The notes: generated by a model from the letters alone, not told the origin. DNA of 64,000 bases from Planctomycetota bacterium (GCA_022711465.1 JAKLEZ010000006.1:124001-188000), one strand, 5' to 3'. Positions 15,929 to 26,375 are shown, numbered from the stretch's first letter. Program-made: numbers and translations.

Positions 15929-18886
15929 ATGGGACACATCAGGCTCCGCCCGATCATCCTGGCATTCGTTTGCACCTCCTGGTCGGCACCCAGCCCAACG
16001 TCCGCCGCAGCCCAGACCGGCCTCAAGATCGGCGAGGGCGGATCCGTCTATCAGGTCGAGCCCGGCGAGGCACTCGACCTCACCGACGAGCTCACCCTCG
16101 AGGCCTGGGTGCAGGCCGACAGGATGTCCACCGCCGGTGGACGCATCCTGGATAAGAGCGTGCCCGGTACCCAGGATGGGTACATGCTCGATACCCATCC
16201 CGGCAATTCCCTGCGCCTCCTCAACGCCCAGGGAATGTGCCGCTTCGAGGCCCAACTGCCGGCCAGGAAATGGACCCACGTCGCCGGCGTGTTCAGCTCC
16301 TCCAAACGGATCATGAAGCTCTTCGTGAACGGCAAGGAAGTCGCGAAGATCGAGAGCCGCGACTTCGTGCCCATGCGGCTCAGCCCCGTGCCACTGTGCG
16401 TGGGCGCCGACCCCACCGGAGGGAATCGGTTCAAGGGGCGAATCCTCCGCGCGGCAATCTACGGCCGGGCCCTGACCAGCGAGGAAATCGCCAACCGGGC
16501 CGCGAGCACCGACCCGACGTCGCTCCACGGCGTCCTCGGCGAGTGGAAGTTCCAGGAGGGCCGCACACGAAGCATCGCCCCCGTGGCCGGCTCACTCGTC
16601 CTGCACCGAGCCAACGGCACCGATACCGAATTCGACGGCCAGCTCCAGGGCCAGGCCCCCGCCCCAAAGCAGCCCCTGAGCCTGTGGTACCGCCGGCCCG
16701 CCGGCCCCTGGACCGAGGCCCTGGCCATCGGCAACGGACGCCTCGGAGCCATGGTCTTTGGCGGCATCGACCACGAACGGCTCCAGCTCAACGAGGATAC
16801 CTTCTGGTCCGGCGGCCCCTACGATCCGGCCCGCGCCGACGCCCTCCCCCACCTCCAACAGGCCCGCAAACTCATCTTCGAGAACAAGTACGGCGAGGCC
16901 GATCGGCTCATCAACGCCAAACTCCTCGGCCAGCCCAGCGGCCAGCTCTCCTTCCAGCCGATCGGCGACCTGTGGCTCGAATCCCCCGGCGAACCCGCCG
17001 TCAGGGACTACCGCCGCGAACTCGATCTCGATCAGGCGGTCGCACGGGTCAGCTATACGCGGGCAGGCGTTCGCTTCCTTCGCGAAGTCTTCTCGTCACC
17101 GGTGGACCAGGTCATCGTCCTGCGCCTCGCCGCCGATAGGCCCGGCCAGGTGGCCTTCAACGCCAGATTCAAGACGCCGCAGAAGGCCGCCATCAACGTC
17201 CAGAACGGCGACACCCTCGTTCTCGCCGGCACCGGGCCGGACTACCGGGGGGTCACGGGAGCACTCAGGTTCGAGTGCCGCGCGCGCGTCCTGCCCGCGG
17301 GAGGACAGCTGACCGCAACCGAAAACAGCTTGTCCGTGACCGCCGCCGATTCGGCCCTCATCTTCATCGCCGCGGCGACCAGCTACCGGAACTGGAAGGA
17401 CATCAGCGGCGACCCGACGACCGTGACCCGCGAGCAGATCGCCAAGGCCGCAACCGCCCGCTTCGACGGACTGCTCGCCCGGCATGTCAAGGAACACCAG
17501 CGGCTCTTCCGCCGCGTTCTGCTCGATCTCACCACCACCGACGCCGCCCAACAACCCACCGACGACCGCCTGAAGGCCTTCGCCCGCGGCGCCGTCGACC
17601 CCCAATTGGCGGCGCTCTACTTCCAGTTCGGCCGCTACCTCTTGATCAGCAGCTCACGCCCGGGAACCCAGCCCGCTACCCTCCAGGGCATCTGGAACGA
17701 GAGCCCCAGCCCGCCGTGGGACAGCAAGTACACCATCAACATCAATACCGAAATGAACTACTGGCCGGCAGATACCTGCAACCTGGGCGAGTGCCTCGAG
17801 CCGCTCAGCCGCATGGTCAAGGAACTGAGCGAGTCGGGAACCCGAACCGCCAAAACCATGTTCAACGCCCGCGGCTGGTGCTGCTTCCACAACACCGACC
17901 TGTGGCGGGCGACCGCGCCAATCGACGGGCCATGGGCATTCACGCCAACCTGCGGCGCCTGGCTCAGCACCCACCTGTGGGACCACTACCTGTTCAGCGG
18001 CGATAAAAACCATCTCGCCGACGTCTATCCGGCCCTCAAGGGCGCGGCCGAGTTCTTCCTCGACTACCTGATCGAAGAGCCAACCCACCAGTGGCTGGTC
18101 ACCTGCCCCGCCGCCTCGCCCGAGAACCGGCACGCCAAGCAGGCCTACGCCTGCGCCGGGCCAACCATGGACAACCAGATCGTCCGCGACACGTTCACCC
18201 AGTTTATCCGGGCAGCAGAAATCCTCGGCATAGACGCCGAACTGGCCACCGAGTGCACCAAGGCCCGAGACCGCCTGCCACCCCACCAGATCGGCAAGGC
18301 CGGCCAACTCCAGGAATGGCTCGAGGATTGGGATCTGAACGCCCCCGAACTCCAGCATCGACACGTGTCCCACCTGTACGGCCTGTTCCCCAGCAGCCAG
18401 ATTACACCCCGCGGCACGCCCGAACTGGCCGCGGCCGTACGCAAGTCCCTCGAGCTACGCGGCGACATGGCCACCGGCTGGAGCCTCGGCTGGAAAATCA
18501 ACCTGTGGGCCCGCCTCCAGGACGCCGAACACGCTTACACGATGATCAGAATGCTGCTCGACCCGGCACGCACCTACCCCAACCTCTTCGACGCTCATCC
18601 ACCCTTCCAGATCGACGGCAACTTCGGCGGCACGTCCGGCATCGCCGAGATGCTCCTCCAGTCGCATACCGGGGAAATCGAGATCCTCCCCACACTGCCC
18701 AAGGCATGGGCCAACGGCTCGGTCAAGGGCCTGCGCGCCCGCGGCGGCTACACCGTGGACATCGACTGGAGAAACGGCAAGACCACCACCTTCCGCATCA
18801 CCTCGCCCCGCGAGGGCTCGGTCAAGGTCCGCGTCAACGGGGAAGTCAAGACCGTCGCCGTCGAACAGATCGAGCCAATCCAATGA
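15929..18886 (+). CDS. LamG domain + GH95-type alpha-L-fucosidase/galactosidase
   Basis: The product has 985 residues from the ATG at 15929, behind AAGGAG. A signal peptide (to about 28) is followed by a concanavalin-like LamG domain (about 30-190; LTLEAWV, WTHVAGVF, LFVNGKEVAK). GH95 begins at about 251 with LWYRRPAGPWTEALAIGNGR and GGIDHERLQLNEDTFWSG. By comparison with characterised GH95 fucosidases the active-site residues are Asn604 and Asn606 (NINTEMNYWPA), Glu732 (SPEN) and Asp896 (QIDGNFGG). GH95 enzymes invert alpha-1,2-L-fucose or L-galactose linkages. It is spaced 7 bp from the next gene, so an exported glycan-processing operon is likely. Confidence 0.95.
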   Translation: MGHIRLRPIILAFVCTSWSAPSPTSAAAQTGLKIGEGGSVYQVEPGEALDLTDELTLEAWVQADRMSTAGGRILDKSVPGTQDGYMLDTHPGNSLRLLNAQGMCRFEAQLPARKWTHVAGVFSSSKRIMKLFVNGKEVAKIESRDFVPMRLSPVPLCVGADPTGGNRFKGRILRAAIYGRALTSEEIANRAASTDPTSLHGVLGEWKFQEGRTRSIAPVAGSLVLHRANGTDTEFDGQLQGQAPAPKQPLSLWYRRPAGPWTEALAIGNGRLGAMVFGGIDHERLQLNEDTFWSGGPYDPARADALPHLQQARKLIFENKYGEADRLINAKLLGQPSGQLSFQPIGDLWLESPGEPAVRDYRRELDLDQAVARVSYTRAGVRFLREVFSSPVDQVIVLRLAADRPGQVAFNARFKTPQKAAINVQNGDTLVLAGTGPDYRGVTGALRFECRARVLPAGGQLTATENSLSVTAADSALIFIAAATSYRNWKDISGDPTTVTREQIAKAATARFDGLLARHVKEHQRLFRRVLLDLTTTDAAQQPTDDRLKAFARGAVDPQLAALYFQFGRYLLISSSRPGTQPATLQGIWNESPSPPWDSKYTININTEMNYWPADTCNLGECLEPLSRMVKELSESGTRTAKTMFNARGWCCFHNTDLWRATAPIDGPWAFTPTCGAWLSTHLWDHYLFSGDKNHLADVYPALKGAAEFFLDYLIEEPTHQWLVTCPAASPENRHAKQAYACAGPTMDNQIVRDTFTQFIRAAEILGIDAELATECTKARDRLPPHQIGKAGQLQEWLEDWDLNAPELQHRHVSHLYGLFPSSQITPRGTPELAAAVRKSLELRGDMATGWSLGWKINLWARLQDAEHAYTMIRMLLDPARTYPNLFDAHPPFQIDGNFGGTSGIAEMLLQSHTGEIEILPTLPKAWANGSVKGLRARGGYTVDIDWRNGKTTTFRITSPREGSVKVRVNGEVKTVAVEQIEPIQ

Positions 18887-18893
18887 GGTGCCT

Positions 18894-20678
18894 ATGAGAT
18901 CAGACCGTAATTACTGGGTCACGCTGAGCTTGTGCGCGGCTGTCGGCGGAACCCTGGCCGCCCGCTCATTCGGCCAGGCCGGGACGGGCAACACCGGCAC
19001 TCCCTGGCCGGCAACCGATGGGCTGGGACGAAAGCTGCCCCTGTCCGACGAGGTCGGCCCGCCACGAGCGGACCGGTTCGTGGGCATCTTCTACTTCCTG
19101 TGGCTCAACGAACGACACAACAAGAGCCCCCACGGAGACGGCCCGTTCGATGTAGCCCGCATCCTGGCCAAAGACCCCGACGCCCTGAAAAAACCCGACT
19201 CGCCACTCTGGGGGCCGATCGGAACATCCCACTACTGGGGCGAGCCGCTCTACGGCTACTACCTCAGCACCGACCCCTGGGTGCTCCGCCGCCATGCCCA
19301 CGCCCTGGCCGACGCCGGAATCGACACCCTCATCTTCGACACCACCAACGCGCTGACCTACCCGGAAGTCTACATGCGGCTCTGCGAAGTGTTCGGCCAG
19401 GTCCGCAAGGAAGGCGGCCGCACGCCTCAGATCGCATTCATGCTCAATACCCAGGCGGGCAGAACCGCTGAAAAGATCTACCAGGAGCTCTACCAGCCCG
19501 GGCTGTACCGCGAACTCTGGTTCCAGTGGCAGGGCAAGCCGTTGATGATCTGCGACCCCAAGGAGGCCAGGGCCGAACTGCAACGATTCTTCACCCTCCG
19601 AAAGGCCCATTGGCCCTTCGAACTGGTCAACACACCCTACGCGTGGCACTGGGAGAGCACCTATCCGCAGGTCTACGGCTACACCGATGATCCGACCAGA
19701 CCGGAACAGGTCAACGTTGCGGTGGCCCAGAATCTGCGGGCCAGCGACGGCAAGGTGACCAACATGAGCCGCGGCGACGCCCGGGGACGCAGCTTCCACA
19801 ACGGCAAAATGGACCCAACGCCCGGCGCCGTCAACCAGGGATACAACGCGGCAGAACAGTGGAAGCGGGCCATCGAACTGAACCCGCCCTTCGTGATGGT
19901 CACCGGCTGGAACGAGTGGATCGCGGGACGATGGGGCCAGCCCGGCGGAGCAATCGAATTCGTCGACCAGTTCAACCAGGAGTACAGCCGCGACATCGAA
20001 CCCATGAGAGGCGGCCATATCGACCACTACTACTGGCAGCTCGTGGCCAATGTTCGGCGATTCAAGGGCACCCCACCCCTCCCGAACAGCTCGCCCCCCG
20101 CATCCATCCGCCTCGACGACCATTTCCAGTCCTGGCAAGGAGTCGAGCCCGAATTCCCCGATCACCTCGGCGAAACCACCCCCCGCGATGGCCAAGGCGC
20201 CGCCGGCCTGCGCTACACCAACCACACCGGCCGCAATGACCTGGCCGCCGCCAAGGTCGCCCGCGACCCCCAGAACGTCTACTTCTACGTACGCACCCGC
20301 GAACCAATCACCCCCTCCACCGACCCCCACTGGATGTGGCTGCTCATCAACGCCGACCAGAACGCCACAACCGGCTGGGAAGGCTATGACTTCATCGCCA
20401 ACCGCACCGTCGCGACCGGCGACACAACCTGGCTGGAAAGAAACAGAGGAGGCTGGAACTGGGAAAAGGTGGCAAAGATCCGCTTCGCGGCCCAGGGATG
20501 CGAACTCCAACTGGCGGCGCCCCGCGCGGCACTCGGCCTGCCCGAGGACACCACCGCCCTGGCCATCGACTTCAAGTGGGCGGACAATGTCCAGAAACCC
20601 GGCGACATCCTCGACTTCCTGGTCAGCGGCGATACGGCTCCCGACGGCCGCTTCGCATTCAGATACTCCGCCAGGTGA
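18894..20678 (+). CDS. Exported GH99-like protein with C-terminal CBM9-like domain
   Basis: The product has 594 residues from the ATG at 18894 (a GTG at 18888 adds two residues). It has a signal peptide, then a TIM-barrel-like region with [43 protein letters not shown] and the diagnostic [10 protein letters not shown] near residue 340. This set resembles the GH99/WbsX-like group, which includes endo-alpha-mannosidase relatives, but catalytic identity is unproven. Residues from about 400 form a beta-sandwich resembling carbohydrate-binding family 9 domains ([34 protein letters not shown]). It probably recognises or cleaves a polysaccharide and is translated with the GH95 gene upstream. Confidence 0.8.
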   Translation: MRSDRNYWVTLSLCAAVGGTLAARSFGQAGTGNTGTPWPATDGLGRKLPLSDEVGPPRADRFVGIFYFLWLNERHNKSPHGDGPFDVARILAKDPDALKKPDSPLWGPIGTSHYWGEPLYGYYLSTDPWVLRRHAHALADAGIDTLIFDTTNALTYPEVYMRLCEVFGQVRKEGGRTPQIAFMLNTQAGRTAEKIYQELYQPGLYRELWFQWQGKPLMICDPKEARAELQRFFTLRKAHWPFELVNTPYAWHWESTYPQVYGYTDDPTRPEQVNVAVAQNLRASDGKVTNMSRGDARGRSFHNGKMDPTPGAVNQGYNAAEQWKRAIELNPPFVMVTGWNEWIAGRWGQPGGAIEFVDQFNQEYSRDIEPMRGGHIDHYYWQLVANVRRFKGTPPLPNSSPPASIRLDDHFQSWQGVEPEFPDHLGETTPRDGQGAAGLRYTNHTGRNDLAAAKVARDPQNVYFYVRTREPITPSTDPHWMWLLINADQNATTGWEGYDFIANRTVATGDTTWLERNRGGWNWEKVAKIRFAAQGCELQLAAPRAALGLPEDTTALAIDFKWADNVQKPGDILDFLVSGDTAPDGRFAFRYSAR

Positions 20679-20682
20679 TCGG

Positions 20683-21519
20683 TCAGCCGCCGTCGCGGGT
20701 CGCCGCCCCGGCAGGAAGACCGGCCTTCAGCTTCGCCCGCAGCTCGGCGGTCAACTCCTCGTGATCGTCACCCAGCTCGCGAATCCAGATGTTGCGGTAC
20801 CGCACCGGGTGGCCGTGATACTGCAGCGTGAGCGGCAACTTCGGAGCGTGAGCCTTGTAGCGCGGCTGACGACGATACTCGGTCTCACCCATGATCTCAA
20901 AGTGATTCTGGATGAGCACGCCGTTCTGGAGGATGGTGACGTAGGCCGGCCGGGTCAGCTCGCCGTCGGGGTTAAAACGCGGGGCCTCGAAGATGATGTC
21001 GTAGCTCTGCCATTCGCCCGGCTTGCGGCAGGCGTTGACCAGCGGCGGCCGCTGCTTGTAGATGGCTCCGGCCTGGCCGTCAAAGTAGGTCTTGTTCTTG
21101 TGCGAATCGAGAACCTGGATCTCGTACTGGCCCATGAGGTAGACGCCGCTGTTGCCGCGCCCCTGCCCGGAACCCTTGACCTCCGCCGGCGCAGCCCACT
21201 CGACATGCAGCTGGCAGTCGCCAAAGGCTTGCTTGGTGGTCAGATTGCTCCCACAGACGGCGTAGCCGTTCTCGATCTTCCACCCGTCGGCGTTGTGCCA
21301 CTTGGAGAGGTCCTTGCCGTCGAACAGAACGACGGCATCGGAGGGCGGACCACCCGCCGGACCGGGATCGACCACCTTCGGCTCCGGCCAGGCAATGCCA
21401 CTCGTCCAGGGAGGAGGCTGACCCTGCCCGTGAAGGGCCGCCGCCAGAACACCAATCGTCACGATGAGAACCGCCCGCTGCCAGCGGCGCGGGTTGGCGC
21501 GTTGAATCAGCTGGTTCAC
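20683..21519 (-). CDS. DUF1080 (3-keto-disaccharide hydrolase-like) exported protein
   Basis: The product has 278 residues from a GTG at 21519 preceded by GGAGG. The N-terminus carries a signal segment (about 15-32). The DUF1080 concanavalin-like fold is plain: [57 protein letters not shown] and [18 protein letters not shown]. Family members are exported, and some hydrolyse 3-keto-disaccharides. It converges tail-to-tail with the GH99-like gene with only 4 bp between stops, and the fit with exported Gfo/Idh/MocA-type sugar oxidoreductases elsewhere in the window is suggestive. Confidence 0.92.
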   Translation of the reverse strand: MNQLIQRANPRRWQRAVLIVTIGVLAAALHGQGQPPPWTSGIAWPEPKVVDPGPAGGPPSDAVVLFDGKDLSKWHNADGWKIENGYAVCGSNLTTKQAFGDCQLHVEWAAPAEVKGSGQGRGNSGVYLMGQYEIQVLDSHKNKTYFDGQAGAIYKQRPPLVNACRKPGEWQSYDIIFEAPRFNPDGELTRPAYVTILQNGVLIQNHFEIMGETEYRRQPRYKAHAPKLPLTLQYHGHPVRYRNIWIRELGDDHEELTAELRAKLKAGLPAGAATRDGG

Positions 21520-21861
21520 GTTCCGCTACCTCCACCCAAAAGGACCCCGATGACATTCGGCCACCCGAACGGGGGCCGGATTGAACGACGTATGGATAAC
21601 CGACCCGCGGGCCCAGTGCAAGATGCAAAGCCCCGGTGTTGCATGCGGCAACGCCGGAGAAGTAAGTGCGGAGAAGTCAGAAGTAACGGCGTCGTCCATG
21701 TCGAATGCGATCCGCATGCCCGGCGAACCCGCCCACAGGCCATGCCCGGCCCCGGACTGAGCCTCGCTTCAAGCCTATCGTCGCTGACCGGCGCCGCGTC
21801 CACCAGACACCACGACGCGCCCAGCCGTGCCAAGCGAACCGCCTGCCGGTACAATCCGGCC

Positions 21862-22311
21862 ATGCGAGCGATCGTGGAACGCGTGAATTCGGCTCAGGTG
21901 ACGGTCGATGAGAAGGTGGTCGGGGCCATCCAGGCCGGACTGCTGGTCTATGTGGGCGTGGCGGCCGACGACGGGGAGGAAGACGTCAGGTACATGGCGG
22001 ACAAGATCCCCCACCTGCGGATCTTCACCGACCCCGACGGGAAGATGAACCTCAGCGTGAAAGACATCGGCGGGCGGGTGCTGGTCATCAGCGCATTCGC
22101 TGTGCAGGCCGATGCCCGCAAGGGACGACGGCCGTCGTTCGACGCGGCGGCGCCGCCGGAGAAGGCGAATGCCCTCTACGAGCAGCTCTGCCGAGAGTTG
22201 AACGCCGCCGGGCTGGTCGTCGAGAAGGGAGTGTTCCGGGCCCACATGCACGTGAGCTGCCTCAACGACGGGCCAATCTGCATCCTGTTGGATTCGAAGC
22301 GCACGTTCTGA
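21862..22311 (+). CDS. dtd: D-aminoacyl-tRNA deacylase (divergent motifs)
   Basis: The 149-residue product has the usual DTD length. It begins [16 protein letters not shown] and keeps the family layout: [39 protein letters not shown] and CLNDGP (Asn135-Pro138). DTD removes D-amino acids (and Gly from tRNA-Ala) from tRNA. Two signature sites deviate: the SQxxL motif reads SAFAV (Ser77-Ala78), and the normal NxGPVT ends in Ile139-Cys140 instead of Val-Thr. The Gly-cis-Pro pair itself is present. TACAAT (21850-21855) lies 6 bp before the ATG and no Shine-Dalgarno site is evident, so a leaderless mRNA is possible. The methyltransferase gene begins 7 bp downstream. Confidence 0.9.
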   Translation: MRAIVERVNSAQVTVDEKVVGAIQAGLLVYVGVAADDGEEDVRYMADKIPHLRIFTDPDGKMNLSVKDIGGRVLVISAFAVQADARKGRRPSFDAAAPPEKANALYEQLCRELNAAGLVVEKGVFRAHMHVSCLNDGPICILLDSKRTF

Positions 22312-22318
22312 GCGACCC

Positions 22319-23497
22319 ATGAACCTCGACGTCGCCAACACCATCCGCGTGAGCTGCGCCCCCGCCTTGGCCGAATACCTGGCCAAGGAGATCGAGGCCC
22401 TGGGTTACAGCGCCACCGGGCAGTACGACACCGGCGTGGACCTGACCGGCACGCTGGGCGACGCCATGCGGCTCAACCTCTACCTGCGAACCGCGATGAA
22501 CGTGCTGTACTTCCTGCGCGAGTTCCCCTGCTCGACCGTCGAGGATCTGTACCGCGAAGTCGGCTTTATCGACTGGGAGCACTGGCTGGATCCGGACGGG
22601 TACTTGTCCGTGGTGTCGCGGGTGGATACCCCCTCGGTCAACAACGAGACTTTCGCCAACAAGAAGGTGAAGGACGCGATTGTGGATCGCATCCAGGACA
22701 AGGCCGGCCGGCGACCGAACTCGGGACCCGGCCGCGACCGGTTCGTGGTCAACCTGTTCTGGTTCAAGGACCGCTGCTGGCTGTACTTCAACACCTCGGG
22801 CGCGAAGCTGTCCAACCGGGGCTACCGAAAGATCCCCCACTCCGCCCCCATGGTGGAAACGCTGGCGGCGGGCGTACTCATGGCCGCCGGCTACGACGGG
22901 CGGATGCCGCTGGTCAACCCGATGTGCGGAAGCGGGACGTTGGCGATCGAGGCAGCACTAATGGCCACCGGCCGGCCGCCGGGACTGCTGCGCAGCAACT
23001 ACGGGTTCATGCACGCACTGGGTTTCGACGACCAGGCGTGGCAGGTCATCCGCCGCGAGGCCCGCAAGGTCCGGGCCGAATCGCCACCCGGCCGGATCAT
23101 CGCCTCGGATATCGATCCCCAGGCCGTGGATGCCGCCCGACGCAATGCGGCCACCGCAGGCGTCGATCAACTCATCGAGTTCCACGTTTGCGACTTCGCC
23201 GATACCCCCCTGCCGGAGGAAACCGGTATGGTGATGCTGAACCCCGAGTACGGGGAGCGGCTCGGCAAGATGTCGGAGCTGGAGGTCACCTACAAACGGA
23301 TCGGAGACTTCTTCAAGCAGCGCTGCCCGGGCTGGACGGGCTACGTCTTCACCGGCAACATGGAGCTGGCCAAGAAGGTCGGGCTCCGGGCGAGCCGGCG
23401 GATTCCCTTCTTCAACGCCCGGATCGAGTGCCGGCTGCTCAAGTACGAGTTGTATCCGGGCACGCGCCGGCGAGTCGTGGAGACCCCATCCCATTGA
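22319..23497 (+). CDS. THUMP-type class I RNA methyltransferase (RlmL-N-like)
   Basis: The product has 392 residues. The N-terminal part (about 1-165) is a ferredoxin-like/THUMP module with FNTSGAKLSNRGYRK near its end; the C-terminal Rossmann domain has the SAM motif NPMCGSGTLAIEAAL (200-214) and IIASDIDPQAV. This matches the RlmL/YcbY N-terminal group that makes N2-methylguanosine in 23S rRNA. The catalytic motif, normally NPPYGERL, reads NPEYGERLG (Asn308-Glu310-Tyr311), so the second proline is Glu. Substrate could be rRNA or tRNA. It is probably co-transcribed with dtd, forming an RNA/translation-quality pair. Confidence 0.88.
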   Translation: MNLDVANTIRVSCAPALAEYLAKEIEALGYSATGQYDTGVDLTGTLGDAMRLNLYLRTAMNVLYFLREFPCSTVEDLYREVGFIDWEHWLDPDGYLSVVSRVDTPSVNNETFANKKVKDAIVDRIQDKAGRRPNSGPGRDRFVVNLFWFKDRCWLYFNTSGAKLSNRGYRKIPHSAPMVETLAAGVLMAAGYDGRMPLVNPMCGSGTLAIEAALMATGRPPGLLRSNYGFMHALGFDDQAWQVIRREARKVRAESPPGRIIASDIDPQAVDAARRNAATAGVDQLIEFHVCDFADTPLPEETGMVMLNPEYGERLGKMSELEVTYKRIGDFFKQRCPGWTGYVFTGNMELAKKVGLRASRRIPFFNARIECRLLKYELYPGTRRRVVETPSH

Positions 23498-23501
23498 GGC
23501 C

Positions 23502-23526
23502 TGCACGACCACGGCTTCATCGTGCA
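23502..23526. terminator. Hairpin between convergent genes
   Basis: TGCACGA (23502-23508) pairs with TCGTGCA (23520-23526) with an 11-nt loop. It lies just past the methyltransferase stop and before the end of the convergent SGNH gene. There is no T tract, so the role as a terminator is uncertain. Confidence 0.4.
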
Positions 23527-23559
23527 TCAAACCGAGACGCTGCTCGCCGACCGGCGGGG

Positions 23560-24723
23560 CTACGGCCGCAGTCGCAGCTTGCCCGCGTCGATCAGGGCCC
23601 GCAGGTCGCGGCCGATTCGCTCCGAGAGGAGGGTTGCCCCGGCGGCGTTGACGTGTGAGGCATCGCTGAACAACCGGTCCGGGCAGCGCCCTTCAAACAC
23701 CCGCCCATCGTAGCTCAGCAGCAGCGCCCCTTTGCGCTCACAGACCTCAACCAGCTGGCGATGGAACCGGTCCGCGGCCTCGGCGCCCGAGGTTCCCTCC
23801 AGTGCCGCCAGGACGGCCGGATGCTGCGGCGTGTCCAGGAGTACGACCTGCACGCCGTCGGCCAGGAGGCGATCCAGGTTGGCCTCGAAGAGCCGCCATC
23901 GAATCCCGTCCAGCCGTGCCCCTATATACCAGAGATTGGCTACCCCGCGCGTGGTTCTGGCGAAGCCCTCCGGATCCGCGGTCACATCCTCGGTGACCCC
24001 GACGTACCCCCCGTCGCCCACCGACGCGGGTGCCCTGCCGAACACCATCCCGCCGGGCATCACCCCCGAGACGATCTGCCTCGTCACCGGGTCCGGCGGC
24101 TCATCGGGCCAGCATCGCCGGATCAGTCCGGCGGCCCAGGCTCTCTCCGGGAGGAAGATCGCCCGGATGGCATGGGCACCGGAGGTCAGTCGCCAGCGAT
24201 CGATGAAACCCAGGTACCAGAGCGTCTCGTTGCCAAGGAATACCCCCTCATGGAGGCAATCGTTCACCGACCAGATTCCAACGCTCAGGAGCATGATCGG
24301 CCGATCGGAGAACCGCGGAGCGAACTCGCGATAGGCCGCGACCGCCGCCGCCGGCTCGCCCGCCGGTGTCCCGATATTGACCACTTGCGACCCCGCGACA
24401 CCCAGCACGCCAGCCAGGACCTCCGGGATCACCTGGCTCGCGGCCCGCGAATCACCCGCCACCAGCAGGCTGGGCCGTCCGCCGGCCGTCAGCACCCGAA
24501 CCTTGTCCCGCAGGCTGTCCCGGGCAATCGGTTCCGGATAGGCCAGGCCGGCGAGGACATGAATCAGGCCCACCACCAGGCCGGCAGCCAGGGCACCCAG
24601 GGGAAGCCGATCAGCCAGCCGTGCCATTCGAGCTCGCGAAAGACCCAGCCGACGGCGGATCACGACACCGGCCGGCCATGACCACCCGGAGGGCCGCAGC
24701 CCGGTGTCGAGCACGGAGCACAT
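23560..24723 (-). CDS. AlgX/AlgJ-like SGNH-fold membrane-anchored protein
   Basis: The product has 387 residues from the ATG at 24723, five bases after the MBOAT stop; a start at 24759 would overlap it. One hydrophobic segment lies at about 41-62, and the rest is likely periplasmic. The SGNH signature is present as VAGDSR (Ser92) and the C-terminal Asp354-x-x-His357 in SDASHVN, with LLDTPQH before it. Partners of AlgI-type MBOAT proteins have this fold and transfer or hydrolyse acetyl groups on exopolysaccharide. The order MBOAT then SGNH on the same strand supports polysaccharide O-acetylation. Confidence 0.78.
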   Translation of the reverse strand: MCSVLDTGLRPSGWSWPAGVVIRRRLGLSRARMARLADRLPLGALAAGLVVGLIHVLAGLAYPEPIARDSLRDKVRVLTAGGRPSLLVAGDSRAASQVIPEVLAGVLGVAGSQVVNIGTPAGEPAAAVAAYREFAPRFSDRPIMLLSVGIWSVNDCLHEGVFLGNETLWYLGFIDRWRLTSGAHAIRAIFLPERAWAAGLIRRCWPDEPPDPVTRQIVSGVMPGGMVFGRAPASVGDGGYVGVTEDVTADPEGFARTTRGVANLWYIGARLDGIRWRLFEANLDRLLADGVQVVLLDTPQHPAVLAALEGTSGAEAADRFHRQLVEVCERKGALLLSYDGRVFEGRCPDRLFSDASHVNAAGATLLSERIGRDLRALIDAGKLRLRP

Positions 24724-24727
24724 GCTC

Positions 24728-26230
24728 TCAGAACTGGAAGTAGATGAACGGCTTGCCATCCGTGGCTCCGACCAGAATCAGTCCGTAGAACATCGCCGCG
24801 TAGGCCACGCCTCGAACCCAGACCGGGCAGCGTGGCAGGAACTCCAGATCGCCTTTGAACCGCTGGATCGCCTCCATCACCAGCAGCGGCAGGGTCAACA
24901 CCAGCAGGCTCACCACCCCGGTCTGCGAGATCGAGTTCGCGCCCTGCAGGATCCACCACGGCCAGGGCGACCAGATGGTGTCCAGGAATCGACCGAGTTG
25001 GCCGACCGACTGACAGCGGAAAATCATCCAGCCGAGACAGACCAGCTGGAAGAAGCCCAGCACGGCCAACCACGAGATCACCCGGTGGGCGGGCGGGCCC
25101 AGGCGGGCAAACAGGTCCTCGATCACCGGTCGGAGCATCCGGTAACCGACCAGCAGGCATCCCTGGTACGCGCCCCAGAGCACGAAGGTCCAGGCCGCAC
25201 CATGCCACAGGCCGCCCAGGACCATGGTCAGCATGAGGTTGATGCAGGTGCGCCGCGCGCCCCGGCGATTGCCCCCAAGTGGGATATAGAGGTAGTCGCG
25301 CAACCAGGAGGAGAGGCTGATATGCCAACGCCGCCAGAACTCGACCGGATTGCTCGAGAGGTAAGGAAGGTCGAAGTTCAGGCCGAAGTGGAAACCCATC
25401 ATCCGGGCGCAGCCGCGGGCGATGTCGGTGTAACCCGAGAAGTCGCAGTAGATCTGCACCGCGAAGGCATACGTGGCCACCACGATGGCGGCCCCATCCG
25501 CACCCGGGGCGTCGAGGCGATAGACGTGGTCAACCAGCAGGGCCAGGTTGTCGGCAATCACCGCTTTCTTGAACAGGCCCCAGAGTACGAGGTAGCCGCC
25601 GGTGCAGATCTCCCCCCCATGCAGACGTCGCGGCCGACAGACCTGCGGCAGAAACTCGCGGGCCCGCAGGATCGGCCCGGCGACGAGTTGGGGGAAGAAC
25701 GCGACAAACACCCCGAACCGCATGAGGCTGCGAACCGCCCGCAAGTCACCCCGGTAGACATCGATCGTGTAGCTCAGGCTCTGGAACGTGTAGAAGGAAA
25801 TGCCTACCGGGAGGATCAGGTTGAGCAGCCGGGGTTCGAATGGCAAGCCGAGCATCCGGAGCAGATTCGCACATCCGTCGGCGAAGAAGTCGAAGTACTT
25901 GAAGAAGCCGAGTATTCCCAGGTTGGAGACAATCGACGCGACCAGGATCGCCCGCCGAGCCTTGGCCGAGTAGAGGTACGGGGCATTCGAAGGATCCAGG
26001 CCGGTGTCGGGATCCTCGCCGATCCGGCGGTCGAGCAACCGCGCGCACAGGTAGTCGATGCCGGTGGAGAGCCAGATCAGTCCAAGGAAGCGCCAATCCC
26101 AGTAACCATAGAAAAAGCAGCTCGCCGCCAGCAACAGCGCATTCTGGAGGCGCAGACGCCGGGCCGAGAGGACGTAGAGTCCGTAGACCACGACGAAGAA
26201 CGCCGCGAAAGTCAGGCTGTTGAAGACCAT
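24728..26230 (-). CDS. MBOAT-family O-acyltransferase (AlgI-like)
   Basis: The product has 500 residues with roughly ten membrane segments. It starts MVFNSLTFAAFF, typical of AlgI homologues, and contains LPVGISFYTFQSLSYTIDVYRG, QLVAGPILRA, AVQIYCDFSGYTDIARG, the FWRRWHISLS motif (His303) and the catalytic His343 in LGGLWHGAAW. AlgI-like proteins move acyl groups across the inner membrane to an SGNH partner that acetylates exported polysaccharide. No other alginate or cellulose synthesis genes are nearby, so the polymer is unknown. Confidence 0.95.
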   Translation of the reverse strand: MVFNSLTFAAFFVVVYGLYVLSARRLRLQNALLLAASCFFYGYWDWRFLGLIWLSTGIDYLCARLLDRRIGEDPDTGLDPSNAPYLYSAKARRAILVASIVSNLGILGFFKYFDFFADGCANLLRMLGLPFEPRLLNLILPVGISFYTFQSLSYTIDVYRGDLRAVRSLMRFGVFVAFFPQLVAGPILRAREFLPQVCRPRRLHGGEICTGGYLVLWGLFKKAVIADNLALLVDHVYRLDAPGADGAAIVVATYAFAVQIYCDFSGYTDIARGCARMMGFHFGLNFDLPYLSSNPVEFWRRWHISLSSWLRDYLYIPLGGNRRGARRTCINLMLTMVLGGLWHGAAWTFVLWGAYQGCLLVGYRMLRPVIEDLFARLGPPAHRVISWLAVLGFFQLVCLGWMIFRCQSVGQLGRFLDTIWSPWPWWILQGANSISQTGVVSLLVLTLPLLVMEAIQRFKGDLEFLPRCPVWVRGVAYAAMFYGLILVGATDGKPFIYFQF

Positions 26231-26375
26231 CCGGCATGGCTCCAGCGTTATGTATCTGTCGGAAGGGCGGGATGACCAGTTGAGTTAGCGGACCTGCGGG
26301 CCGGGGCAAGCGTCCGATAATCGCGGAGGCCCGGTTTCGAGATACCTGTACCCAACGGCCGTACCACCAGGCATT

